NCBI GenBank assembly: GCA_014169315.1
Contig: AP022133.1
Span: forward strand, 2,666,001 to 2,730,000
Length of the DNA stretch: 64,000 nt
Reading direction: 5' to 3'
Source of the DNA: Enterobacter cloacae
GTDB lineage: Bacteria > Pseudomonadota > Gammaproteobacteria > Enterobacterales > Enterobacteriaceae
Shown: positions 11,629-21,871 of the stretch, in pieces
Position numbering within the stretch: the stretch's first letter is position 1
Layout: each line of letters begins with the position of its first letter
Position numbers and translations under genes: made by a program
The notes under the pieces: model-generated
Databases searched by the model: none
Seen by the model: the letters and a program-made list of their open reading frames with translations, nothing else
Told to the model about the DNA's origin: nothing

Positions 11629-12927
11629 ATGAAAAAGCTGTTTATCCAGTTTTATCTTTTGCTGTTTGTCTGCTTCCTGGTGATGACGATGCTGGTTGGG
11701 CTGGTCTATAAATTCACCGCCGAACGAGCGGGCAGACAGTCGCTGGATGATTTGATGAAAAGCTCGCTTTACCTGATGCGAAGCGAACTACGTGAAATTC
11801 CGCCGCACGAATGGGCCAAAACCTTAAAAGAACTGGATCTCAATCTGTCCTTTGATTTGCGCATTGAGCCGATGAAGGATTTCGATTTAGCGCCGCGAGC
11901 CATGCAGCGTCTGAGTGACGGCGACATTGTGGCGCTGGACGAGAAATATACCTTCATCCAGCGCATTCCGCGCAGCCACTACGTGCTGGCCGTGGGGCCG
12001 GTGCCCTATCTTTATTATCTGCACCAGATGCGCCTGCTGGACATGGCGTTGATGGCATTTATTGCCATTTCGCTGGCTTTCCCGGTCTTTATCTGGATGA
12101 GACCGCACTGGCAGGACATGCTGAAACTGGAATCGGCTGCACAGCGTTTCGGTGAGGGGCATCTTACCGAACGCATTCACTTCGACAGCGGTTCCAGCTT
12201 TGACCGGCTTGGGGTGGCCTTTAACCAGATGGCCGATAACATTAATGCGTTGATTGCCAGTAAGAAGCAACTGATCGACGGCATTGCCCACGAGCTACGC
12301 ACCCCGCTGGTACGCCTGCGCTACCGCCTGGAGATGAGCGAGAACCTGACTGAGGCAGAGTCTCAGGCGCTGAACCGCGATATCGGCCAGCTTGAAGCAC
12401 TGATTGAAGAACTGCTGACCTATGCCCGCCTCGATCGGCCGCAAAACGAGCTGAATCTCAGCACACCGGATTTGCCCGTCTGGCTGCAAACCCATATTGA
12501 TGATGTACAAAGCGTGAACCCGCAACGCGCGCTGATGACGACGATCACGCCTGGCGATTATGGCGCGCTGGATATGCGTCTGATGGAGCGCGTGCTGGAT
12601 AACCTGATGAACAACGCCATGCGCTATAGCGAAAGCACGCTGCATATTGGTCTGGATTTGCAGGGGAATCAGGCCAGCCTGACGGTTGATGATGACGGCC
12701 CTGGTATCGCTCCGGAAGAACGTGAAACTATTTTCGAGCCGTTTGTACGCCTTGATCCCAGCCGCGATCGCGCGACGGGAGGATGTGGCCTGGGGCTGGC
12801 AATCGTCTACTCAATCGCTCAGGCGATGGGCGGCACGGTTCACTGTGAAGCAAGCGAACTCGGCGGTGCGCGCTTCTGTTTTAGCTGGCCGGTGTACCAT
12901 AACATTACGCTTCCCGTTCCTGCCTGA
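11629..12927 (+). CDS. rstB: Sensor histidine kinase RstB
   Basis: 432 residues from the ATG at 11629. TM1 is at about 4-25, followed by a periplasmic domain to about 135, TM2 at about 137-157, HAMP, then the dimerisation box IDGIAHELRTPLVRLRYRLE with the phospho-accepting His. The catalytic domain shows the N box (DNLMNNAMRYS), DDDGPGI, and GCGLGLAIV. It phosphorylates RstA. The gene is complete, but it stands 2.1 kb from rstA rather than directly behind it as in E. coli. Confidence 0.96.
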   Translation: MKKLFIQFYLLLFVCFLVMTMLVGLVYKFTAERAGRQSLDDLMKSSLYLMRSELREIPPHEWAKTLKELDLNLSFDLRIEPMKDFDLAPRAMQRLSDGDIVALDEKYTFIQRIPRSHYVLAVGPVPYLYYLHQMRLLDMALMAFIAISLAFPVFIWMRPHWQDMLKLESAAQRFGEGHLTERIHFDSGSSFDRLGVAFNQMADNINALIASKKQLIDGIAHELRTPLVRLRYRLEMSENLTEAESQALNRDIGQLEALIEELLTYARLDRPQNELNLSTPDLPVWLQTHIDDVQSVNPQRALMTTITPGDYGALDMRLMERVLDNLMNNAMRYSESTLHIGLDLQGNQASLTVDDDGPGIAPEERETIFEPFVRLDPSRDRATGGCGLGLAIVYSIAQAMGGTVHCEASELGGARFCFSWPVYHNITLPVPA

Positions 12928-12968
12928 CCTTAACCGCACGCTGGTCGGACCCGGCGTGCTGTGTTATA

Positions 12969-12991
12969 CCGTAAGTATGTTGTAACTAATG
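12969..12991 (+). other. ter: Replication fork trap site (TerB-like)
   Basis: The sequence CGTAAGTATGTTGTAACTAA at 12969-12988 contains the whole conserved Ter core (AAGTATGTTGTAACTAA); it differs from E. coli TerB only at the outer bases. It lies just upstream of tus, as TerB does, where Tus binding also represses its own gene. By the known polarity of TerB, forks moving left to right in this window would be stopped. Confidence 0.93.
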
Positions 12992-13001
12992 AGAGGCTAA
13001 C

Positions 13002-13931
13002 ATGGCAACGTACGATCTCATCGAAAGGCTGAACACCACTTTCCGGGAAACAGAACACAACCTGCTTACCCTGACAGAGCGTTTGCAGACCTGTCGTCTG
13101 TTAGCCGCACGCGTCTTTACCCTGCCCGATGTGGTAAAAGGCGCTGAGCACGATCCGCTGGAAACCATTGCGGTGAAGCAGCATATCGGCAACGCGGCGA
13201 TGGAACTGGTGATGCAACACTATCGTCACCTGTTTATCCAGCAGCAGTCAGAAAACCGCAGCAGCAAGGCAGCCGTGCGCTTGCCTGGTGTTATCTGCCT
13301 GCAAACCGACGTTGCAACGCGCGAAGCGCTGGAAGCCCACATTGCGCATATCAACACGCTAAAAGCGACGTTTGAAAAGATTGTCACCGAAGAGTCAGGC
13401 CTCGCCCCAGCCGCCCGTTTTGAATGGGTACACCGCCAGCTTCCGGGCTTAATCACCCTCAATGCCTATCGCACCCTGACGGTACTGCACCACCCTGCCA
13501 CGCTTCGTTTTGGCTGGGCGAACAAGCACATCATTAAAAACTTCACCCGCGATGAGATCCTGGCACAACTGGAAAAAAGCCTGAAAGCCCCACGAACGGT
13601 GGCTCCGTGGTCGCGTGAGCAGTGGATTGAGCGTCTGGAGCAGGAGTATCACAGCATCGCCTCGTTACCGGCGAAAACGCGTCTCAAGATAAAGCGTCCG
13701 GTGAAGGTGCAGCCTATCGCCCGCGTCTGGTATTCCGGGCAGCAAAAGCAGGTGCAGTATGCCTGCCCGACGCCGTTAATTGCGCTTTATGATGACGACC
13801 GGGGGGCGGTGGTACCGGACATTGGTGAACTGTTGAATTACGATGCTGAAAACGTCCAGCATCGCTATAAACCTCAGGCGCAGCCGCTGCAGCTGATTAT
13901 TCCCCGGCTGCACCTGTATGTTGCAGAGTGA
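13002..13931 (+). CDS. tus: Replication terminus site-binding protein Tus
   Basis: 309 residues, full length for Tus. It binds Ter DNA as a monomer and blocks DnaB from one side. The DNA-contacting core is well kept: [54 protein letters not shown] and the C-terminal [15 protein letters not shown] and [13 protein letters not shown]. The N-terminal ~110 residues vary more. The ATG follows GAGAGG, and the Ter site overlaps the promoter. Its stop abuts the convergent fumC stop with no spacer. Confidence 0.97.
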   Translation: MATYDLIERLNTTFRETEHNLLTLTERLQTCRLLAARVFTLPDVVKGAEHDPLETIAVKQHIGNAAMELVMQHYRHLFIQQQSENRSSKAAVRLPGVICLQTDVATREALEAHIAHINTLKATFEKIVTEESGLAPAARFEWVHRQLPGLITLNAYRTLTVLHHPATLRFGWANKHIIKNFTRDEILAQLEKSLKAPRTVAPWSREQWIERLEQEYHSIASLPAKTRLKIKRPVKVQPIARVWYSGQQKQVQYACPTPLIALYDDDRGAVVPDIGELLNYDAENVQHRYKPQAQPLQLIIPRLHLYVAE

Positions 13932-15326
13932 TTACGTCAGGCTTCCGACCATTGCTTCCGGGCGTACCCAGGCATCAAATTCGGCGTCTGTCAGGTAGCC
14001 CAGCGCCAGCGCAGACGCTTTTAGCGTAAGCCCCTCTTTGTGCGCTTTTTTGGCAATCTCGGCGGCTTTGTCGTAACCGATATGGGTATTGAGCGCCGTC
14101 ACCAGCATCAGGGATTCGTTGAGCAACTGACTGATGCGCTCGCGATTCGGCCCAATACCCACCGCACAGTGCTCATTGAAGCTCTCCATTCCGTCCGCCA
14201 GCAAGCGTACTGACTGCAGCACGTTGTGGATCACCATTGGGCGGTAGACATTCAACTCAAAGTTACCGGATGCCCCGCCCATATTGACGGCCACATCGTT
14301 GCCCATCACCTGACAGCAGAGCATGGTCATGGCTTCACACTGGGTCGGGTTCACTTTCCCGGGCATGATGGAGCTACCCGGTTCATTTTCCGGAATGCTG
14401 ATTTCGCCAATACCGCAGCGCGGGCCAGAGGCCAGCCAGCGCACGTCGTTAGCAATTTTCATCAGCGAGGCTGCCAGCCCTTTTAACGCACCGTGGGTAT
14501 GAACCAGCGCATCACAGGTCGCCAGCGCTTCGAATTTATTCGGCGCGGTGACAAACGGCTGCCCGGTGATTTTTGCCAGCTCTGCGGCAACGCGCACGGC
14601 GTACTCCGGATGGGTGTTTAACCCGGTACCCACTGCCGTACCGCCCAGAGCCAGTTCCGCCAGATGTGGCAGGCTGTAATCAATGTGCTTCAGGTTGTGT
14701 TCGAGCATGGCAACCCAGCCGGAAATCTCCTGGCCGAGCGTCAGAGGGGTGGCATCCTGCAGGTGCGTGCGGCCGATTTTAACGATATCGCGAAAGGTCA
14801 GCGCTTTCTCGTTAAGCGTGGTCTTAAGCACGTTCAGTTGCGGGATCAGCTGTTCACTGATAGCAATCACCGCTGCCACGTGCATCGCCGTCGGGAACAC
14901 ATCGTTAGAACTTTGGCTCTTGTTGACGTCATCGTTCGGGTGAACCTTGCGCTCCATACCGCGCACACCGCCCAGCAGTTCGCTTGCCCGGTTCGCCAGC
15001 ACTTCGTTCATGTTCATGTTGCTCTGAGTACCAGAGCCGGTCTGCCAGATGGCAAGGGGGAATTCGTCGCCGTGTTTGCCTGCCAGCACTTCGTCGGCGG
15101 CATTGATGATGGCGGTGGCTTTGTCTGCCGACAGCAGGCCTAAATCCTGATTCACTTTGGCTGCAGCGCGTTTGGTCAGCGCCAGCGCCTGAATCAACGA
15201 GACGGGCATTTTCTCAGTCGAAATACGGAAATGCTCCAGCGAACGCTGGGTTTGCGCGCCCCATAGCTTGTCAGCCGGGACGTCGATTGCGCCCATTGAG
15301 TCTTTCTCACGGCGTATCGTTGTCAT
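13932..15326 (-). CDS. fumC: Class II fumarate hydratase FumC
   Basis: 464 residues from the ATG giving [20 protein letters not shown]; an upstream start would add 14 unrelated residues. It is the iron-free, oxidant-stable fumarase that interconverts fumarate and malate in the TCA cycle. Signatures are GSGTQSNMN, the [14 protein letters not shown] active-site loop, [10 protein letters not shown], and the superfamily loop [15 protein letters not shown]. It lies behind fumA on the same strand, with a REP-like hairpin between them. In E. coli it is induced by SoxS. Confidence 0.97.
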   Translation of the reverse strand: MTTIRREKDSMGAIDVPADKLWGAQTQRSLEHFRISTEKMPVSLIQALALTKRAAAKVNQDLGLLSADKATAIINAADEVLAGKHGDEFPLAIWQTGSGTQSNMNMNEVLANRASELLGGVRGMERKVHPNDDVNKSQSSNDVFPTAMHVAAVIAISEQLIPQLNVLKTTLNEKALTFRDIVKIGRTHLQDATPLTLGQEISGWVAMLEHNLKHIDYSLPHLAELALGGTAVGTGLNTHPEYAVRVAAELAKITGQPFVTAPNKFEALATCDALVHTHGALKGLAASLMKIANDVRWLASGPRCGIGEISIPENEPGSSIMPGKVNPTQCEAMTMLCCQVMGNDVAVNMGGASGNFELNVYRPMVIHNVLQSVRLLADGMESFNEHCAVGIGPNRERISQLLNESLMLVTALNTHIGYDKAAEIAKKAHKEGLTLKASALALGYLTDAEFDAWVRPEAMVGSLT

Positions 15327-15434
15327 TACTTTCTCCTTGATAACAATGAAGTTGGGAACATTGCTCACATGCTTAAGAGATAAGTATTGATGGCTTTTGA
15401 ATTACTGTATGGCGCTTTGTGCGCTCTTTAATGT

Positions 15435-15460
15435 ACCGGGTGGCGTTAGCACCACCCGGT
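15435..15460. repeat. REP-like hairpin between fumA and fumC
   Basis: ACCGGGTGG...CCACCCGGT inverted repeat of the CCGGGTGGCG type that recurs at 25791 and 45276. It may also attenuate fumA transcripts. Confidence 0.65.
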
Positions 15461-15470
15461 ATTTGTCAAA

Positions 15471-17117
15471 CTACTTCACGCACGCCGAACACTGCGAAGA
15501 CTGGATCTGTTTGAAGAAGTCATTGCCTTTGTCATCCACCAGGATAAACGCCGGGAAGTCTTCCACTTCAATTTTCCAGATAGCTTCCATACCCAGTTCC
15601 GGGTATTCCACGCACTCCAGGCTCTTGATACTGCCCTGTGCCAGCACCGCTGCCGGGCCGCCGATGCTGCCCAGATAGAAGCCGCCATGCTTATGGCACG
15701 CATCCGTGACCTGCTGGCTACGGTTACCTTTCGCGAGCATGATCATGCTGCCGCCGTTGGCCTGAAGCTGGTCAACGTAAGAGTCCATACGACCTGCGGT
15801 GGTTGGGCCTAACGAACCAGAGGCATAACCTTCCGGGGTTTTCGCCGGGCCTGCATAATAGATTGGGTGATCTTTAATGTACTGCGGCAGACCTTCACCG
15901 TTATCCAGACGCTCTTTCAGCTTCGCATGCGCAATGTCGCGCCCCACGATAATCGTCCCGTTCAGGGAGAGTCGTGTCGAAACCGGATACTGAGAAAGCT
16001 GCGCCAGAATGTCACTCATCGGACGGTTCAGGTCGACGCGCACTGCTTCGCCCTCACCCGCTTTACGCAGTGCTTCAGGAATATACTTGCCCGGGTTGTT
16101 CTCCAGTTTTTCGATCCAGACGCCTTCGCGGTTGATCTTCGCCTTGATGTTACGATCCGCTGAGCAAGAGACGCCCATCCCTACCGGACAGGATGCGCCG
16201 TGGCGCGGCAGACGAACAACGCGGATATCGTGGGCGAAGTATTTACCGCCAAACTGCGCGCCAAGCCCCAGATTCTGCGCTTCCTGTAACAGTTCCTGTT
16301 CGAGCTGAACATCGCGGAACGCCTGACCGTGCTCGTTCCCTTCCGTTGGCAGGCCGTCGTAATATTTGGTCGAGGCCAGCTTCACCGTTTTCAGGGTGCT
16401 TTCTGCTGACGTACCGCCAATCACAAACGCGATATGGTACGGCGGGCACGCCGCAGTGCCGAGGGTGCGCATTTTCTCAACCAGATAGCTCTTCAGCTTG
16501 CCCGGCGTGAGCAGCGCTTTGGTTTCCTGGTAGAGGTAAGTTTTGTTAGCTGAACCGCCACCTTTGGCGATGCAGAGGAATTTGTATTCGTCACCGTCAA
16601 CGCTGTAGAGATCAATCTGCGCTGGCAGGTTGGTGCCGGTGTTAACCTCTTTGTACATGTCCAGCGCCGCGTTCTGAGAGTAGCGCAGGTTGTCTTCGGT
16701 GTAGGTGTTGTAAACACCGTGCGCCAGCGCCGCTTCATCGCCGCCGCCCGTCCAGACGCGCTGGCCTTTTTTACCGACGATGATCGCCGTGCCGGTGTCC
16801 TGGCAGGTTGGCAGAATGCCTTTTGCCGCGATATCGGAGTTACGCAGGAACTGCAGGGCCACGTACTTGTCGTTTTCGCTGGCCTGCGGGTCACTCAGGA
16901 TATCAGCAACCTGCTGCTGGTGTGCGGGGCGGAGCATAAACGAGGCATCGTGGAAAGCGTGCTGCGCCAGTAACGTCAGCGCTTGCGGATCCACTTTGAG
17001 GATCTCCTGTCCTTCGAACTCAGAAACAGAAACGTGATCGCGGGTTAACAGGTAATACTCGGTATGATCCTTACTGAGGGGGAAAGGATCCTGATAATAA
17101 AAGGGTTTGGTCGACAT
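15471..17117 (-). CDS. fumA: Class I iron-sulfur fumarate hydratase FumA
   Basis: 548 residues, full length, 4Fe-4S aerobic fumarase. The three cluster cysteines are visible in LPTCQDTG (about residue 105), GTAACPPYH (about 224) and GVSCSADRN (about 318). The C-terminal beta domain has [11 protein letters not shown] and the metal-site loop around [12 protein letters not shown]. It is divergent from manA and upstream of fumC. Together the two fumarases give an iron-dependent and an iron-free route for the same TCA step. Confidence 0.97.
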   Translation of the reverse strand: MSTKPFYYQDPFPLSKDHTEYYLLTRDHVSVSEFEGQEILKVDPQALTLLAQHAFHDASFMLRPAHQQQVADILSDPQASENDKYVALQFLRNSDIAAKGILPTCQDTGTAIIVGKKGQRVWTGGGDEAALAHGVYNTYTEDNLRYSQNAALDMYKEVNTGTNLPAQIDLYSVDGDEYKFLCIAKGGGSANKTYLYQETKALLTPGKLKSYLVEKMRTLGTAACPPYHIAFVIGGTSAESTLKTVKLASTKYYDGLPTEGNEHGQAFRDVQLEQELLQEAQNLGLGAQFGGKYFAHDIRVVRLPRHGASCPVGMGVSCSADRNIKAKINREGVWIEKLENNPGKYIPEALRKAGEGEAVRVDLNRPMSDILAQLSQYPVSTRLSLNGTIIVGRDIAHAKLKERLDNGEGLPQYIKDHPIYYAGPAKTPEGYASGSLGPTTAGRMDSYVDQLQANGGSMIMLAKGNRSQQVTDACHKHGGFYLGSIGGPAAVLAQGSIKSLECVEYPELGMEAIWKIEVEDFPAFILVDDKGNDFFKQIQSSQCSACVK

Positions 17118-17314
17118 TGTTCTCTCACTTACTGCTTCAGTCTGATTATTTGGGCAGATGTTCCGCTGCCCGCTTAAAAGCGAGTTAGCTTATCCTACAC
17201 AATTTTTTAACAAAAACTGAGACTAGTACGACTTTTTACATGCGCAGGTTACTTCCGTGCGGTTTATTGCTTTAATACCCGAAGTTTATTTCACATTTGA
17301 ATCAGGGCTTGATA

Positions 17315-18490
17315 ATGCAAAAACTCATCAACTCAGTGCAAAACTACGCCTGGGGAAGTAAAACTGCGTTAACGGATCTCTACGGGATCGCGAATCCAGG
17401 CAATCTGCCGATGGCAGAGCTGTGGATGGGCGCACACCCGAAGAGCAGCTCAAAAATTGAGGACGCAAACGGCCAGGTACAAAGTCTGCGTGACGTGATT
17501 GATGCTGACAAAGCTACACTCCTGGGCAGCAAGGTTGCCAGCCGTTTTGGCGAACTGCCGTTCCTGTTTAAAGTGCTGTGCGCCGACCAGCCGCTCTCCA
17601 TCCAGGTACATCCAAACAAAAAAGCGTCTGAAATGGGTTTTGCGAAAGAGAACGCAGCGGGTATCCCGTTAGACGCCGCCGAGCGAAACTACAAAGATCC
17701 GAACCATAAACCGGAACTGGTCTTCGCCCTCACCCCCTTCCTGGCGATGAACGCGTTCCGCGAATTCTCAGAGATTATCACTCTGCTGCAGCCGGTTTCA
17801 GGTGCCAACAGCGCTATTTCGCACTTCCTCGAAAACCCGAATGCAGAAAGTCTGAGCCAACTGTTCGCCAGCCTGCTTAACATGCAGGGTGAGGAAAAAA
17901 CTCACGCGCTGGCAGTGCTGAAAGCAGCCCTCAACAGCCAACAGGGTGAGCCGTGGGATACCATTCGTGTCATTTCTGAGTTCTACCCGGACGACAGCGG
18001 CCTGTTCTCCCCGCTGCTGCTGAACGTGGTGAAGCTGAACCCGGGCGAAGCAATGTTCCTGTTTGCCGAGACTCCGCACGCCTACCTGCAGGGTGTGGCG
18101 CTGGAGGTGATGGCTAACTCTGATAACGTCCTGCGCGCGGGTCTGACGCCAAAATACATCGACATCCCTGAACTGGTGGCTAACGTCAAGTTCGTGGCAA
18201 AACCTGCTGCTGAGCTGCTGACCCAGCCGGTCAAAAATGGTACAGAGCTGGACTTCCCGATCCCGGTGGATGATTTTGCCTTCTCGCTGCACGATCTGAG
18301 CGCAACAGAAACACCGGTTGCTCAGGAGAGCGCTGCTATTCTGTTCTGCGTGGAGGGCGAAGCGGTATTGCATAAGGGAGAACAACGCCTGGTGCTGAAA
18401 CCGGGCGAGTCGGCATTTGTTGCGGCAAATGAATCTCCGATCGGCATTAGTGGCACTGGCCGTCTGGCGCGTGTTTTCAATAAGCTATAA
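17315..18490 (+). CDS. manA: Mannose-6-phosphate isomerase
   Basis: 391 residues from the ATG at 17315 (AGGG upstream); an earlier ATG would add six residues. It is a zinc-dependent type I phosphomannose isomerase linking mannose-6-P and fructose-6-P, needed for mannose use and for GDP-mannose sugars. Signatures are QNYAWGSK at the N terminus, IQVHPNK (zinc ligands), HKPELVFAL, and ETPHAYLQGVALEVMANSDNVLRAG, followed by the C-terminal cupin. Confidence 0.97.
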   Translation: MQKLINSVQNYAWGSKTALTDLYGIANPGNLPMAELWMGAHPKSSSKIEDANGQVQSLRDVIDADKATLLGSKVASRFGELPFLFKVLCADQPLSIQVHPNKKASEMGFAKENAAGIPLDAAERNYKDPNHKPELVFALTPFLAMNAFREFSEIITLLQPVSGANSAISHFLENPNAESLSQLFASLLNMQGEEKTHALAVLKAALNSQQGEPWDTIRVISEFYPDDSGLFSPLLLNVVKLNPGEAMFLFAETPHAYLQGVALEVMANSDNVLRAGLTPKYIDIPELVANVKFVAKPAAELLTQPVKNGTELDFPIPVDDFAFSLHDLSATETPVAQESAAILFCVEGEAVLHKGEQRLVLKPGESAFVAANESPIGISGTGRLARVFNKL

Positions 18491-18545
18491 GCACTTACTG
18501 AATTTCTTAACAACTCTTGCTAAGCTAGTTGCAGACTTTATATCA

Positions 18546-18575
18546 CCAGGCGGTCTCTACCGCCTGGTTTCATTT
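18546..18575 (+). terminator. Hairpin terminator after manA
   Basis: CCAGGCGGT-CTCT-ACCGCCTGG followed by TTTCATTTT, between manA and ydgA. Confidence 0.75.
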
Positions 18576-18589
18576 TAGGGATAGTCGCA

Positions 18590-20122
18590 ATGAAAAAATC
18601 GGTCGTAGCGGTTGGAGTGATTGTTGCTTTAGGTGTGGTCTGGTCGGGAGCCTCCTGGTTTACCGGTAAACAACTGGAAACCCGCCTGGCAGAGATGGTG
18701 GCGCAGGCTAACGGCGAAATTAAGCGTAGCGCGCCGGAGTCAGGTGTCGAGCTAAGCTATCAGAATTATCAGCGTGGCGTGTTTAGCAGCCATATGCAGG
18801 TCGTTGTGAAGCCCGTTGCCGGTAACGCAAATGCCTGGCTGAAGCCTGGCCAAAGCGTCGTGCTGGATGAAACGGTAAGCCACGGCCCGTTCCCGCTGGC
18901 GCAGTTAAAATCCTTTAACCTGATCCCGTCGATGGCGTCGGTTCATACCGTACTGGTGAATAACGATTTAACGAAGCCGTTGTTCGACCTGGCAAAAAAT
19001 GAATCTCCTTTCGATATTAATACCCGCATCAGCTATTCCGGTGACACCAGTTCTGATATTGCCCTGAAAGCGCTGAACTATGAAAACGGTAACGAGAAGG
19101 TCACCTTCAGCGGCGGTAACTTCAATGTGGGTGCTGACCGCGATGGAAATGTGTTCTCACTGACAGGTGAGGCGCAAAGCGGTCAGGTTAATGCCGTCAA
19201 CGAATACGATCAAAAGGTTCAACTCACCTTCAATAGCCTGAAAGCCGACGGCAACAGCCGGATGACTGATTTTAAAGAGCGCATCGGCGACCAGAAAATC
19301 TCTGTCGATAAGATCGCTATCGCAGTTGAAGGCAAAGAGCTGGCTGTCCTGGAAGGGATGGATCTGGACGGTAAATCCGACGTTTCTAAAGACGGTAAGA
19401 GTATCAATACTCAGCTCGACTACACCCTGAAAAGCCTGAAAGTACAGAACCAGGATCTGGGTACCGGCAAGTTGTCGCTGAAAATCGGCAATATCGACGG
19501 CCAGGCGTGGCATGAGTTTAGTCAGAAATACAGCAAAGAGAGCCAGGCGTTGCTGACTGATACCGCCCTGCAGCAAAACCCGGAGGTTTATCAGCAACAG
19601 GTGATCGCGGTGTTGTTCAACAATCTGCCAATCCTGCTGAAAGGTGAACCGACGATCACCGTCGCTCCTCTGAGCTGGAAAAACAGCAAAGGCGAAACCA
19701 ACTTTAACCTGTCTCTGCTCCTGAAAGACCCGGCAACCGTAACCGGTGAGCCGCAAACGCTGGCAGAAGAAGTGGATCGCACCGTGAAGTCTCTCGACAG
19801 CAAGCTGACCATCCCGATGGACATGGCGACCGAGTTGATGACTCAGGTCGCGAAGCTTGAAGGTTACGGTGATGAAGATGCCGGTAAGCTGGCAAACCAA
19901 CAGGTGAAAGGCCTGGCGGCAATGGGCCAGATGTTCCGCATCACGAAGCTGGAAAACAACACCATTTCAGCCAGCCTGCAGTATGCCAACGGCCAGGTGA
20001 CGCTCAACGGCGATAAAATGCCGCTGGATGAGTTTGTCGGGATGTTTGGTATGCCAGCTCTGGATGTCCCGGATCAGGCTGCACCGGATGCACCTGCAGA
20101 ACCGGTTGCACCACAGCAGTAA
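18590..20122 (+). CDS. ydgA: DUF945 family protein YdgA
   Basis: 510 residues. A single N-terminal hydrophobic segment (about 4-24) acts as an uncleaved anchor or signal, followed by a long beta-rich, lysine/asparagine-rich periplasmic region typical of DUF945, and a Pro/Ala-rich tail (APDAPAEPVAPQQ). Members are inner-membrane-attached proteins of unknown function. The ATG follows AGGGATAG. It is flanked by terminators on both sides, so it forms its own unit. Confidence 0.92.
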   Translation: MKKSVVAVGVIVALGVVWSGASWFTGKQLETRLAEMVAQANGEIKRSAPESGVELSYQNYQRGVFSSHMQVVVKPVAGNANAWLKPGQSVVLDETVSHGPFPLAQLKSFNLIPSMASVHTVLVNNDLTKPLFDLAKNESPFDINTRISYSGDTSSDIALKALNYENGNEKVTFSGGNFNVGADRDGNVFSLTGEAQSGQVNAVNEYDQKVQLTFNSLKADGNSRMTDFKERIGDQKISVDKIAIAVEGKELAVLEGMDLDGKSDVSKDGKSINTQLDYTLKSLKVQNQDLGTGKLSLKIGNIDGQAWHEFSQKYSKESQALLTDTALQQNPEVYQQQVIAVLFNNLPILLKGEPTITVAPLSWKNSKGETNFNLSLLLKDPATVTGEPQTLAEEVDRTVKSLDSKLTIPMDMATELMTQVAKLEGYGDEDAGKLANQQVKGLAAMGQMFRITKLENNTISASLQYANGQVTLNGDKMPLDEFVGMFGMPALDVPDQAAPDAPAEPVAPQQ

Positions 20123-20125
20123 TCT

Positions 20126-20152
20126 GAAAAACCCCTCTTTGAGGGGTTTTTT
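20126..20152 (+). terminator. Terminator of ydgA
   Basis: AACCCCTC-TTT-GAGGGGTT stem with flanking A and T tracts, directly after the stop codon. Confidence 0.9.
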
Positions 20153-20192
20153 ATTGCCGGGTGGTAATTAATACGAATCCAACCCCCTGCGT

Positions 20193-20492
20193 TCACACCA
20201 GTGCACGCAGTTCTTCCTTCATATAGGACGAAAAGTACTCAGGGTTTTTAATAATGACACGCTCACCGGACTCAATTCGTTCTGCCCATCCCGCTAATGT
20301 TTTCGTAAACCCGGGGTTCCAGCCTTCCTGAGCGCCCCGGGCAAAAACATCAGCTGCACTGGCCGGAGCCCCTAACTCATTAAGATACTTGAAAATGCCC
20401 TTAGCCGTACTTTCATCCATCGGGTGAGGCGCTGAAGATGATGTATTCATTCCATTAATAAAATCCAGTGCTTTATCAATTACCGCTGGCAT
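20193..20492 (-). CDS. Small conserved-looking protein of unknown function
   Basis: 99 residues, no signal peptide or membrane helix. The sequence has clear helical character (AVIDKALDFINGMN, ESTAKGIFKYLNELGAPAS, GAQEGWNPGFTKTLAGWAERIESG, SSYMKEELRALV), and an AAGGAT ribosome site at good spacing supports translation. I do not recognise the family. It sits at the ydgA-malI junction, where E. coli K-12 carries uidCBAR and hdhA instead, so it is accessory DNA or an ancestral gene lost from E. coli. Confidence 0.6.
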   Translation of the reverse strand: MPAVIDKALDFINGMNTSSSAPHPMDESTAKGIFKYLNELGAPASAADVFARGAQEGWNPGFTKTLAGWAERIESGERVIIKNPEYFSSYMKEELRALV

Positions 20493-20664
20493 ATTCTTAT
20501 CCTTAAATTATCCATGATATGTACAAGGCTATAATATGGACTGAATTTTGCTTAGCAATCAAAAGGTTTTTCCATTCAGTGCATATTTAGTTGGTCAAAT
20601 GTGAGCTATGTACGAATGACAGATTTTTTCTACCGCCCTGCGGAATGGGGCAATTGGCCGGACG

Positions 20665-21693
20665 CTATTTCACCGTCACCAGCCGTGCCGCTACAATCTG
20701 GTGTCCGGCCAGGACATCTGTTTTCTCGATACGCTGCATGATCCTGTCGGCCAGCGTGTAACCCATCTCGCGTGCAGGCGTGATAGCCCAGACGATTGGC
20801 AGATCGTCCAGCGCATTTTCACCAACATCGGCAAATGCGCCCAGCGCAACCTGATGGCCGAAGAACGTTTCAACACCGCCCTCACCGCTCTGACGCCCGG
20901 CGCGGATCAAGCCAAACCAGGCCCCCATCGCAATCACGTCGTTATAGCAAATCACGGCACTTATCGTCGGGCTGCTACGTAATAATGTGCTCATCGCTTC
21001 TGCCGCTTTTTTCTGGCTGGATTCGCATTCCACCACCCATTCGCTGTGGAACGGTAGCCCGTATTTGATTAACGTTGCGCAGTAACCGCCCACCCGTTCG
21101 GCGCGCGTAAGGGACGAGCTTTTACCCCCAAGCCAGGCAATGCGTTGATGACCGCGTCGAATAAGATGCTCGGTCAACATTTGTGCGGCCTGCATATTGT
21201 CCGGACGCAGCGTATCGGCCTCGTCCAGATAACTGGCGCGCGAAGCAAACACCAGCGGAACCCCTTTCTGGGCGGCGCGCTCACACAACTCGCTCCCCAC
21301 ACCCGACGCCCCGGCGATGATCACTCCGTCAACGCCCTGTGTCAGCAGCATATCCAGACGCTGAAGCAGTTGATCGGGCTCACGCCCACCGTGCAGTAAA
21401 AAGACCATTCGCCCCTGCGCTTCAAGCGCTTCCGTCAACCCGGCGGTCAGTTCTGCGTAAAACGGAGAAGTCAGGTCACGGACGATCAAACCAATCACGC
21501 CACTTTGCCCGCCGCGCAGTGCCGATGCCTGACGGTTACGCACAAAGCCCAGTTGCTCAACGGCCTCGTTAACCCGCTGACCGGTCGCGGGAGAGATGCG
21601 CCCTTTCCCGCTCAGCACCAGTGAAACGGTGCTAACAGAAACGCCCGCCGCCAGCGCGACATCGTTGATGGTTATCTTTTTCGCTACAGCCAT
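20665..21693 (-). CDS. malI: LacI-family repressor MalI
   Basis: 342 residues from the ATG giving MAVAKKITINDVALAAGVSVSTVSLVLSGKGRIS, a classical LacI helix-turn-helix; an earlier ATG would add 16 unrelated residues. The hinge helix (RNRQASALRGG) leads to a periplasmic-binding-like effector domain. It represses malXY and its own gene. The effector is not known. It is divergent from malX, with two exact-type MalI operators in between. Confidence 0.96.
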   Translation of the reverse strand: MAVAKKITINDVALAAGVSVSTVSLVLSGKGRISPATGQRVNEAVEQLGFVRNRQASALRGGQSGVIGLIVRDLTSPFYAELTAGLTEALEAQGRMVFLLHGGREPDQLLQRLDMLLTQGVDGVIIAGASGVGSELCERAAQKGVPLVFASRASYLDEADTLRPDNMQAAQMLTEHLIRRGHQRIAWLGGKSSSLTRAERVGGYCATLIKYGLPFHSEWVVECESSQKKAAEAMSTLLRSSPTISAVICYNDVIAMGAWFGLIRAGRQSGEGGVETFFGHQVALGAFADVGENALDDLPIVWAITPAREMGYTLADRIMQRIEKTDVLAGHQIVAARLVTVK

Positions 21694-21723
21694 GTGGTGG
21701 CGTGACTCCCTGATAATGAGATC

Positions 21724-21739
21724 GGTAAAACGTTTTATC
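21724..21739. promoter_or_regulatory. MalI operator next to malI
   Basis: GGTAAAACGTTTTATC, one base from the perfect palindrome GATAAAACGTTTTATC found at 21803. It overlaps the malI leader and would autoregulate malI. Confidence 0.85.
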
Positions 21740-21777
21740 AAAACGTTATCTTTATACTACCAGTCAAAGCCTGAGAA

Positions 21778-21793
21778 TGTGATTTAGCGCGCA
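21778..21793 (+). promoter_or_regulatory. Candidate CRP site in the malI-malX region
   Basis: TGTGA-TTTAGC-GCGCA: one perfect CRP half-site and one weak one, placed between the two MalI operators. CRP activation of malX and malI is known in E. coli. Confidence 0.45.
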
Positions 21794-21802
21794 CTAAACT
21801 TT

Positions 21803-21818
21803 GATAAAACGTTTTATC
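21803..21818. promoter_or_regulatory. MalI operator next to malX
   Basis: GATAAAACGTTTTATC, a perfect 16-base palindrome centred on CG and identical to the E. coli MalI operator as I recall it. It lies 53 bases before the malX start. Confidence 0.9.
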
Positions 21819-21871
21819 TTCTCGCAGCATTGAAGCAGATAAACCGATTTTAACAATAAAGGAGTCGTTTT

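Noticed and set aside
12969..12991. Ter site read as a simple tus promoter palindrome
   Set aside because: The sequence is asymmetric and matches the full Ter core, so a fork-trap site explains it better.
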